From Prevotellaceae bacterium (GTDB lineage: Bacteria; Bacteroidota; Bacteroidia; Bacteroidales; UBA932), in NCBI GenBank assembly GCA_031259805.1, contig JAIRKX010000217.1, positions 1-8,950 of the forward strand: a stretch of 8,950 bases of DNA, in the 5' to 3' direction. The notes under the pieces were generated by a model that ran no database searches, was not told the origin of the DNA, and saw only the letters and a list, made by a program, of their open reading frames with translations. Numbering within the stretch: position 1 is the stretch's first letter; each line of letters opens with the position of its first letter. Of this stretch, positions 1 to 5,697 are shown piece after piece. The position numbers and the translations under genes were made by a program.

Positions 1-28
1 TGTAGGATGTAGGATGTAGTATGTAGGG
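1..28. repeat. Heptamer tandem repeat (TGTAGGA-type)
   Basis: Four consecutive 7-base units are visible: TGTAGGA, TGTAGGA, TGTAGTA, TGTAGGG. The run may continue to the left of the window. Its last unit overlaps the left arm of the palindrome at 23-50, so the two elements are physically fused. No coding potential is seen. Confidence 0.85.
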
Positions 29-50
29 GCGAAAAATTTTTCGCCCCTAC
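23..50. repeat. 28-bp perfect palindrome
   Basis: The arm GTAGGGGCGAAAAA (23-36) is followed directly by its exact reverse complement (37-50), giving 14 pairs with no spacer. The ends are GC-rich and the centre is A5T5. It resembles dispersed intergenic palindromes (REP or MITE-like), but I cannot tell from one copy whether it is dispersed here. An RNA hairpin would need to open a few central A-T pairs to form a loop. Confidence 0.85.
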
Positions 51-54
51 GGAT

Positions 55-89
55 ACGCGGCCGGTAACCATACCGGCCGCGTTTGTTTT
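55..89 (+). terminator. Intrinsic terminator of an upstream gene
   Basis: A 12-bp stem (55-66 with 71-82, core CGCGGCCGGTA / TACCGGCCGCG) closes a 4-base loop ACCA and is followed by TTTGTTTT. This is a GC-rich hairpin plus T-tract reading on the plus strand. It most likely ends a plus-strand transcript whose gene lies left of the window. There is no T-tract on the other side, so it looks one-directional. Confidence 0.75.
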
Positions 90-90
90 G

Positions 91-165
91 TGGCGTTGTC
101 TGAACTTTGATTTTTGTGATTTCTTTGATTTCTTTGATTGCTATTAATCCCCTGCGGGGAATGTT
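91..165. repeat. Short 9-mer repeat and small hairpin
   Basis: GATTTCTTT occurs twice in tandem plus a partial third copy (118-139). It is followed by a small hairpin TCCCC-TGC-GGGGA (148-160). No open reading frame or promoter is convincing here. The hairpin resembles others in the window that have 4-7 bp arms and a 3-4 base loop. Confidence 0.6.
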
Positions 166-263
166 AGTTGAAAGTTGAAAGTTGAGAATTGTTAGTTCAT
201 AGTTCATAGTTCTTAACTCTTAGTTCTTAGTTCTCAGTTCTCAGTTCTCAATTAACAATTAGT
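166..263. repeat. 14-unit degenerate heptamer array
   Basis: The stretch divides without gaps into 7-base units: AGTTGAA twice, AGTTGAG, AATTGTT, AGTTCAT twice, AGTTCTT, AACTCTT, AGTTCTT, AGTTCTC three times, AATTAAC, AATTAGT. The first four bases (mostly AGTT) are nearly constant and the last three drift in blocks, so neighbouring units are most alike. This suggests growth by local duplication. No coding frame is supported. The AATTAAC variant reappears at 8703-8734. Confidence 0.85.
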
Positions 264-268
264 TCATT

Positions 269-387
269 CCACCCCCGCCCTACGGGCACCCCCGCCAGCG
301 GGGGAGAGCTACGCAGGCTGCGCTATACAAGAGCTGCCGCCGCATGGCTCTCCCCCGCTGGCGGGGGTGCCCGCAGGGCGGGGGTGG
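269..387. repeat. Inverted repeat with 41-bp arms (MITE/REP-like)
   Basis: Arms 269-309 and 347-387 are reverse complements at 40 of 41 positions; the one mismatch is A282 against C374. The arms enclose a 37-base loop. Each arm contains smaller hairpins: GCCC-TAC-GGGC at 277-287, and CCCCCGC/GCGGGGG around 290-304. The right arm plus eight loop bases is repeated near the other end of the window (8565-8612), and a 12-base piece recurs at 396-407. I see no target-site duplication and no transposase. It could be a non-autonomous mobile element or a transcriptional boundary. Confidence 0.85.
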
Positions 388-412
388 ACAGGGCTGCCAG
401 CGGGGGACAATT

Positions 413-451
413 GAAAGGGTGAACCAATTTCACCCTTTTCACCTTTTCACC
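413..451. repeat. Hairpin plus tandem CCTTTTCA units
   Basis: AAAGGGTGAA (414-423) pairs with TTCACCCTTT (429-438) around the 5-base loop CCAAT. The 3' arm runs into two tandem copies of CCTTTTCA (434-449). The following T-rich stretch is broken by C and A residues, so a terminator role is possible but weak. Confidence 0.6.
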
Positions 452-473
452 GCGCGTAGCGCATTTCACCCCG

Positions 474-499
474 TCATTCCGAGCGGAGCGGAGGAATGA
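474..499. repeat. TCATTCC/GGAATGA hairpin repeat
   Basis: A 7-bp stem TCATTCC (474-480) and GGAATGA (493-499) encloses a 12-base loop that contains GAGCGGAGCGGA, itself a repeated GAGCG motif. Similar CATTCCGAGCG elements are common between genes in many bacteria. The remaining bases to 579 show no gene. A 5-bp GTCAG/CTGAC pair lies near 540-560. Confidence 0.6.
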
Positions 500-579
500 A
501 TCACCTCATCATTACATCATCACATGTGTATTAGATGCGTCAGCCCTGCTATCGCTGACATGCTCTACAATTATTTTCT

Positions 580-587
580 TACTTTTG
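580..587 (+). promoter_or_regulatory. Bacteroidota -7 promoter element of yhbP-pepT
   Basis: TACTTTTG matches the TAnnTTTG -7 consensus exactly. No good TTTG-like -33 element lies at the usual 19-21 bp spacing (the bases there read around TGACA). It ends only 4 bases before the ATG at 592, so a transcript from it would have almost no leader. Confidence 0.6.
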
Positions 588-591
588 CAGC

Positions 592-1032
592 ATGTATTCG
601 ATAGACACACGGATTGTGGATTTTATTCAGGCGCATCATGTGCTTACGCTGGCGACTTGTACAGAGGGGAAGCCTTACTGCACATTGCTGTTTTATATTT
701 ATCTGGCGGACGAAAATGTATTGGTGTTTGCTTCCGAAAAGCGGACACGCCATATTGACGAAGCGATGGCTAATCCTGCGGTGGCGGGATCGGTGGCGCT
801 GGAGACGAATGTCGTCGGGCTGATTCGCGGATTGCAATGGCAAGGGCAGTTATTTTCACCTCCCGCTGCGTTGAAACGAAAAGCGAAGCGCGCGTATTGG
901 CGACGGTTTCCGTTTGTCATGCTGAAAGGCGCCCGGTTGTGGACGGTTCGTCCGACATTCTTTAAATATACGGATAACCGGCTGGGGTTTGGTAAAAAAA
1001 TAATCGTAACTTTATCGTCAAATGAAAAATAA
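592..1032 (+). CDS. yhbP: YhbP/UPF0306-family FMN-binding split-barrel protein
   Basis: The 146-residue product resembles the YhbP (UPF0306) branch of the pyridoxamine-5'-phosphate-oxidase-like split-barrel fold, and has almost the same length as E. coli YhbP (147). Recognisable positions are HHVLTLATC near 15-23, the EKTRH-like EKRTRH at 49-54, AVAGSV at 63-68, GLIRGLQWQG at 76-85 and the C-terminal signature TDNRLGFGKK at 127-136. These proteins are small, cytosolic, probably dimeric and likely bind flavin; the physiological substrate is unknown. The ATG at 592 fits the family N-terminus. pepT follows after 8 bp, so the two are probably co-transcribed. Third codon positions are G/T-rich, unlike the C/A-rich genes from 2324 onward. 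Confidence 0.85.
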   Translation: MYSIDTRIVDFIQAHHVLTLATCTEGKPYCTLLFYIYLADENVLVFASEKRTRHIDEAMANPAVAGSVALETNVVGLIRGLQWQGQLFSPPAALKRKAKRAYWRRFPFVMLKGARLWTVRPTFFKYTDNRLGFGKKIIVTLSSNEK

Positions 1033-1040
1033 ATACTTGT

Positions 1041-2273
1041 ATGCGGATTGATAAAGAGGAAATACTGGCACGCTTTTTACGCTATGTGAGCTACGATACG
1101 CAGTCGGATCCGGCGTCGACCAACGTACCCAGCACGCACCGGCAACTGGCGCTGGCCGCGGCGCTGGCCATCGAGCTACAAACGATAGGCGCTGCAGATG
1201 TGCGGTTAGACAAAAACGGCCACGTAATGGCCACCATCATGGCTACGACCGATACGACGATGCCCGTCATCGGGCTGATTGCACACATGGATACCGCGCC
1301 CGAAATGAGCGGCGCCAATATCTGCCCACAAATCGTCGAACATTACGACGGCAGCGATATTGTCCTCAATAAAGCGAAAAATATAACGCTACGCGTGGCC
1401 GACTTTCCCGAATTGACGCGCTACATCGGCCAGACGATCGTGACTACCGACGGCACAACCCTCCTCGGCGCCGATGATAAGGCAGGCATCGCCGCCATCA
1501 TGAGCGCTGCGGCTTACCTGCTGTCGCACGACGAGTTGCCTCATGGTACGGTGCGCATCGCTTTTACGTCCGACGAGGAAATCGGACGCAGTGCCGAGCG
1601 CTTCGACGTGCAACATTTTGCCGCTGACTATGCCTATACGTTCGACGGCGGCGAGCTGGGCGAATTAGAATACGAAAACTTCCATGCCGCCGAAGCCTGT
1701 CTGACCGTCAAAGGCAATAACGTCCATCCCGGCTATGCGAAGGGGAAAATGATCAATGCGCTCAATGTGGCTGTCGAGTTCCATCAGGCGATTCCGTCAA
1801 ACGAGCGTCCAGAAACAACCGCCGGACGCGAAGGGTTCTATCACCTCAGCGCCCTGAAAGGCACGGAAGAGCAGGCGACGCTCCACTATATCATCCGCGA
1901 TTTCGACTGGACGGTTTTTGCACAACGGAAAGCCGTATTGCGACGCTTGACGCGGGCTGTCAATCGAAAATACGGTTCAGAGATAATATCACTCAAGCTG
2001 CGCGACCAGTATTATAATATGGCCGAAAAAATCCGTCCTCGCTTTCATATTGTCGAACGTGCGGCGAAAGCCATGCAGCGCGCAGGCGTCGAGCCGATCA
2101 TCACGCCCGCGCGCGGCGGCACCGATGGCGCACGGCTATCATTCATGGGGCTGCCCTGCCCGAATATCTTCGCCGGCGGCCATAACCCGCATGGAAAATA
2201 TGAATTTCTCCCCGTCGAAAGCATGAGAAAAGCGGCAGAAGTGGCCATAGAATTAATCCTTAATCAAGAATGA
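1041..2273 (+). CDS. pepT: Peptidase T (tripeptide aminopeptidase)
   Basis: This cytosolic M20B di-zinc aminopeptidase removes the N-terminal residue of tripeptides. The 410 residues match the family length (about 408). The metal and catalytic residues expected from characterised PepT are all present: H82 and D84 in GLIAHMDTAP, the bridging D145 in LLGADDKAG, E179-E180 in TSDEE, D202 in FDGGELG, and H384 in NPHGKYEF. The PARGGTDGARLSFMGLPCPN block sits at 356-375. The dimerisation (lid) domain lies between roughly 210 and 325. The gene begins 8 bp after yhbP and has no promoter of its own that I can see. It can hydrolyse peptides brought in by the POT transporter at 5698-7254, though that gene is separately transcribed. 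Confidence 0.97.
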   Translation: MRIDKEEILARFLRYVSYDTQSDPASTNVPSTHRQLALAAALAIELQTIGAADVRLDKNGHVMATIMATTDTTMPVIGLIAHMDTAPEMSGANICPQIVEHYDGSDIVLNKAKNITLRVADFPELTRYIGQTIVTTDGTTLLGADDKAGIAAIMSAAAYLLSHDELPHGTVRIAFTSDEEIGRSAERFDVQHFAADYAYTFDGGELGELEYENFHAAEACLTVKGNNVHPGYAKGKMINALNVAVEFHQAIPSNERPETTAGREGFYHLSALKGTEEQATLHYIIRDFDWTVFAQRKAVLRRLTRAVNRKYGSEIISLKLRDQYYNMAEKIRPRFHIVERAAKAMQRAGVEPIITPARGGTDGARLSFMGLPCPNIFAGGHNPHGKYEFLPVESMRKAAEVAIELILNQE

Positions 2274-2294
2274 TACACAATCCGATAAGTTTCG

Positions 2295-2302
2295 TACCTT
2301 TG
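2295..2302 (+). promoter_or_regulatory. Bacteroidota -7 promoter element of gldB-cca
   Basis: TACCTTTG matches TAnnTTTG and is followed by GCAC. It lies between the pepT stop (2273) and the ATG at 2324, leaving a leader of about 15 bases. A -33 element is not obvious. Its position helps place the gldB start at 2324, because the earlier in-frame ATG at 2270 would lie upstream of the transcription start. Confidence 0.7.
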
Positions 2303-2323
2303 CACAATAATCAAAGAGAAATC

Positions 2324-3322
2324 ATGAACGCCCTACGTCTTATACCCTGCGTATGCCTGCTGTGGCTGTGCGGCTGCCAATCACAGGAACAAAAGATAGC
2401 CGCTATCGACTTGCCGCTGGTCATCGAACGATTAGATAACGACCTGCTCCGCCTGCGTGACGACACCGCCTGCCACGCGCTCCCATCGCTACGCGAAAAA
2501 TACGGAACCTTCTTTGAATACTACAACACCGGCATTATCCACGTCGGCGAAAGCCAAAGCGCCCTCTACTGCGACATACTGCAACGCTTCCTCCGCCATC
2601 CCATCGTAGACAGCGCCTACCGAAAAGTACACGAAGTATACTCCGACGACCGCCCGCTAATCGACGAACTGACGGACGCCTTCCGCCATTTCACCTTCTA
2701 CTTCCCACATGCCTCCATCCCCAACATCTACACCTACGTATCCGGCTTCAACGAATCGCTCATGCTTACCGACAGCGCCGTGGGTATCGGACTCGACCAA
2801 TTCTTGGGCAACGACTGGCCGCTCTACACCCAATTAGGAAAAGCCGCCTACCTCCGTTACAATATGCGCCCCGAGCGCATCACACCCGCCTGCCTGCAAG
2901 CATGGCTCACCGGCGAATACCCTGAACCGTCCGGCGGAGAATCCAACCTGTTATCCCAGCTAATCTACGAAGGAAAAATCCTGTACATCCTCCGGCAATG
3001 CATACCCCGCAAGCCGCTGGAGGACATCCTCGGCTTTCGCCCCGAACAACTGCAATGGTGCATAGACAACGAACGGCAACTATGGCAATACCTCATAGAA
3101 GAAAAATTACTATTCGTTACCACGCCTTTTATCATTCAAAAATACACCGGCGACGCGCCGTTTACCGCCGGCGTATCGCAGGAATCCCCCGGAAGAGCCG
3201 TCAACTGGATTGGCTACCGCCTCGTCAGCCGCTATATGAAACAAAGCAAATGCTCCCTGCCGGAACTTATGCAGATGCACAACGCACAACAACTATTGAA
3301 AGAAGCCCGATACAGCCCGTGA
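2324..3322 (+). CDS. gldB: Gliding-motility-associated lipoprotein GldB family
   Basis: The 332-residue product starts with a lipoprotein signal peptide: a hydrophobic run, then the lipobox LCGC with C18 as the predicted lipidated residue. Family-like blocks are VIERLDNDLL (33-42), the central GIGLDQFLG region (154-162) followed by a DWPLY-type stretch, LIYEGKILYI (213-222), and AVNWIGYRLVSRYM (292-305) near the C-terminus. In Flavobacterium, GldB is an envelope lipoprotein needed for gliding and linked to GldJ stability and type IX secretion. Many non-gliding Bacteroidales also carry it. No other gld or por gene is present here. An in-frame ATG at 2270 overlaps the pepT stop but would put 18 residues before the signal peptide, so I chose 2324. 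cca follows after 26 bp. Confidence 0.82.
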   Translation: MNALRLIPCVCLLWLCGCQSQEQKIAAIDLPLVIERLDNDLLRLRDDTACHALPSLREKYGTFFEYYNTGIIHVGESQSALYCDILQRFLRHPIVDSAYRKVHEVYSDDRPLIDELTDAFRHFTFYFPHASIPNIYTYVSGFNESLMLTDSAVGIGLDQFLGNDWPLYTQLGKAAYLRYNMRPERITPACLQAWLTGEYPEPSGGESNLLSQLIYEGKILYILRQCIPRKPLEDILGFRPEQLQWCIDNERQLWQYLIEEKLLFVTTPFIIQKYTGDAPFTAGVSQESPGRAVNWIGYRLVSRYMKQSKCSLPELMQMHNAQQLLKEARYSP

Positions 3323-3348
3323 ACAATGAACAACAGCTTTAAAAAACA

Positions 3349-4764
3349 ATGCATTTCTTAGAACCACGTATTTTTGAAATTATCGCACACGAAGCCGCAC
3401 TACTAAACGTACGCGCATTCGTAATTGGCGGATATGTACGCGACTGCTTTCTGCAACGCACATCGAAAGACATCGATATCGTCATCGAAGGCAACGGTGT
3501 CGACGTAGCTATGGCCGTCGGAAAACGACTGCGCACCCCGATAAAAATATTTAAAAACTTCGGTACAGCCATGCTACGCTGCGACGGGTGCGATATCGAA
3601 TTTGTCGGCGCACGCCGCGAATCATACCGCACCCTCTCACGCAAACCTGCCATAGAAAGCGGCTCGCTCGAAGACGACCAGCGCCGCCGCGATTTTACCA
3701 TCAACGCCCTTGCCTTTAGTCTGCAAAAAGAAGATTATGGCAAACTAATTGATCCCTTCAACGGCGTACGCGACATGCAACAAGGACTATTGCGTACCCC
3801 CGGCGACCCCAATATCACCTACAACGACGACCCGCTACGCATGATTCGCGCCATCCGCTTTGCCACCCAACTGGGCTTCACCATCGTCCCCGAATCCCTC
3901 GACGCTATTAAGCGCAACCGCGAACGAATACACATCGTCTCATTCGAGCGCATTACCGGCGAATTGCATAAAATCATCCTGTCGGAAAAACCCTCAGTAG
4001 GCTTCTACCTGCTGGACAAAACAGGACTGCTACCCGACATCTTTCCGGCGCTTCACCGACTAAAAGGCGTAGAAACCGTCGAAGGACGCGGACATAAAGA
4101 CAATTTTCACCATACCTTACAAGTACTCGACAACGTAGCAGAAAAACATGGGAACCTCTGGCTGCGCTGGGCAGCCCTCCTCCACGATATTGCCAAACCA
4201 AACACGAAACACTACGACCCCGAAACAGGCTGGACATTCCATGGACACGAATTTCAAGGCGTAAAAATGATACCGGGCATCTTTCGACAACTGCGCCTGC
4301 CGCTAAACGACAAAATGAAATACGTGCAAAAACTCGTACAACTACACTTGCGCCCGGTAGCGCTCTCGCAGGAAGAAGTAACCGATTCGGCCATACGTCG
4401 TCTGCTATTCGATGCCGGCAACGACATTGACGACTTAATGCTACTCTGCGAGGCCGACATCACCTCAAAAAACGAACAAACCGTACAACGATATCTGCAC
4501 AACTTCCGGCTTGTGCGCGAAAAACTGGTAGAAGTCGAAGCCAAAGACGCCATCCGTAACTTCCAGCCGCCCATTACCGGCGAGCTAATCATGCAAACCT
4601 ACCACCTGCAACCCTCGCCCGCAGTAGGCGAAATCAAAGAATACATCAAAAACGCCATCCTCGACGGCCTCATCCGCAACGACTACCACGAAGCCTACGC
4701 CCTCATGGAAAAAAAGGCCGAAGAGTTGGGTCTAACCAAAGAGATAAAAGAAATAAAAGAGTGA
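3349..4764 (+). CDS. cca: CCA-adding tRNA nucleotidyltransferase with HD domain
   Basis: This class II CCA-adding enzyme or poly(A)-polymerase-family protein (471 residues) completes or repairs tRNA 3' CCA ends in the cytosol. The nucleotidyltransferase head has GGYVRD (27-32) and the metal-binding DID at 41-43. RRRDFTINA follows at 112-120, then DPFNG (135-139) and NDDPLRMIRAIRF (159-171). The RNA-binding neck includes ERITGEL (200-206). A metal-dependent HD domain follows, with H254/H255, LLHD (277-280), FHGHEFQG (297-304) and probably D370. The C-terminus ends in a lysine/glutamate-rich tail (KEIKEIKE). The start at 3349 puts the catalytic head at its usual distance from the N-terminus. 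The gene is probably co-transcribed with gldB. Bacteroidota usually have one such enzyme, which favours CCA addition over poly(A) polymerase activity. Confidence 0.93.
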   Translation: MHFLEPRIFEIIAHEAALLNVRAFVIGGYVRDCFLQRTSKDIDIVIEGNGVDVAMAVGKRLRTPIKIFKNFGTAMLRCDGCDIEFVGARRESYRTLSRKPAIESGSLEDDQRRRDFTINALAFSLQKEDYGKLIDPFNGVRDMQQGLLRTPGDPNITYNDDPLRMIRAIRFATQLGFTIVPESLDAIKRNRERIHIVSFERITGELHKIILSEKPSVGFYLLDKTGLLPDIFPALHRLKGVETVEGRGHKDNFHHTLQVLDNVAEKHGNLWLRWAALLHDIAKPNTKHYDPETGWTFHGHEFQGVKMIPGIFRQLRLPLNDKMKYVQKLVQLHLRPVALSQEEVTDSAIRRLLFDAGNDIDDLMLLCEADITSKNEQTVQRYLHNFRLVREKLVEVEAKDAIRNFQPPITGELIMQTYHLQPSPAVGEIKEYIKNAILDGLIRNDYHEAYALMEKKAEELGLTKEIKEIKE

Positions 4765-4800
4765 GCGTAGAAAAAGGAATTAGAATAAAAAAAGCAAGTC

Positions 4801-4827
4801 GTTCCTAACGGAACAACCTGCCGGCAG
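4801..4827. repeat. Two small palindromes in the cca-birA gap
   Basis: GTTCC-TAAC-GGAAC (4801-4814) is followed by the perfect palindrome CTGCCGGCAG (4818-4827). No T-tract follows, so a simple terminator is unlikely. The rest of the 106-bp gap (4765-4870) is A-rich and shows no TAnnTTTG element, so it is unclear whether birA has its own promoter. Confidence 0.5.
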
Positions 4828-4870
4828 CAAAAAGAATAAGCCACACCACAACCCTCAACACTCAACTAAA

Positions 4871-5587
4871 ATGCTTCACTGGCTATCGGAAATTGATTCG
4901 ACCAATCGCTACGCTGCGCTTCATCTGGCCGATGCGCCGGAAGGCAGTGTATGGGCGGCGCATGTACAAACCGCCGGACGCGGACAACAAAACAACACGT
5001 GGGAAAGCGAACCGTATAAAAACCTGACATGCTCCCTACTCCTTCGCCCGACATGGCTGCCGGCCGAAGAACAGTTTTATCTCTCCAAAATCGTTTCGTT
5101 GGGCGTTACCCGCTTTCTGCGCCAACACCGAATTGAACCCGCTATAAAATGGCCGAACGACATTTATGCAGGCGACAAAAAAATTGCCGGCATTCTCATC
5201 GAGCATCAAATTGCCGGGAACGGCATCGCCAGTAGCATTGTAGGCATCGGGTTAAATGTAAATCAGGAACGATTTGTCTCCGATGCACCCAACCCGACAT
5301 CCATGTATTTGCAAACCGGACGTTCCCTTAATCTACAACAAGCCTTACCCGACTTGATCACTTGCATCCTGAACCGTTACGAACACCTTCGCACCGGCGA
5401 CATCCGTCCGATCGACGCCGACTATCACCAGCAACTTTACCGTTTAAACGAATGGTGCTGGTTCGAAACGCGAACGCACCGCTTTCGCGCCAAAATCACA
5501 GGCGTACGGCGTAGCGGCGAACTGCTGTTGCAAAATGAACAAAGACAAACCGAAATTTTTCTATTTAAAGAAGTGCGGTTTCTATAG
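4871..5587 (+). CDS. birA: Biotin-[acetyl-CoA-carboxylase] ligase, monofunctional BirA
   Basis: The enzyme activates biotin to biotinyl-5'-AMP and transfers it to a lysine of biotin carboxyl carrier proteins. The 238 residues contain the catalytic domain and the small C-terminal domain (about 195-238). There is no N-terminal helix-turn-helix, so it should not act as a biotin-operon repressor as in E. coli. Motifs are DSTN (9-12), AGRGQ (35-39), KWPND (93-97, with the conserved catalytic lysine), GDKKIAGILIE (101-111) and GIGLNVN (125-131). The biotin/AMP-binding loop reads GRGQQNNTW instead of the more usual GRGxRGxxW. The ATG at 4871 puts DSTN at the expected distance from the start. The next gene is convergent. 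Confidence 0.94.
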   Translation: MLHWLSEIDSTNRYAALHLADAPEGSVWAAHVQTAGRGQQNNTWESEPYKNLTCSLLLRPTWLPAEEQFYLSKIVSLGVTRFLRQHRIEPAIKWPNDIYAGDKKIAGILIEHQIAGNGIASSIVGIGLNVNQERFVSDAPNPTSMYLQTGRSLNLQQALPDLITCILNRYEHLRTGDIRPIDADYHQQLYRLNEWCWFETRTHRFRAKITGVRRSGELLLQNEQRQTEIFLFKEVRFL

Positions 5588-5600
5588 TGCGCTTTTAGTT

Positions 5601-5619
5601 CATGGGAATACCATGTTTT
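5601..5619 (+). terminator. Weak possible terminator after birA
   Basis: A 5-bp stem CATGG/CCATG with loop GAATA is followed by TTTT, 13 bp after the birA stop. The stem is short, so this is tentative. The rest of the 110-bp convergent gap has the perfect palindrome TTCTTTAAAGAA (5649-5660) and two tandem CATTCTC heptamers (5686-5699) that run into the stop codon of the transporter gene. Confidence 0.35.
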
Positions 5620-5697
5620 GCTTGCCCAAAGGTTATTCCGAAGAATAGTTCTTTAAAGAAGAAAGGTTCTTTTAAAATCACTCCTCATTCTCCATTC

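Noticed and set aside
166..263. CRISPR array
   Set aside because: The units are 7 bases long with no spacers between them, so this is a simple tandem repeat and not a CRISPR.
269..387. Insertion sequence ends
   Set aside because: The arms enclose only 37 bases with no transposase or visible target duplication. A non-autonomous element is possible but a full IS is not supported.
2270..2323. N-terminal extension of GldB
   Set aside because: It lies across the promoter element and before a clean lipoprotein signal peptide.
3339..3704. 121-residue minus-strand reading frame over the start of cca
   Set aside because: The plus strand here encodes the catalytic GGYVRD and DID motifs of the nucleotidyltransferase, so the reverse frame is a shadow.
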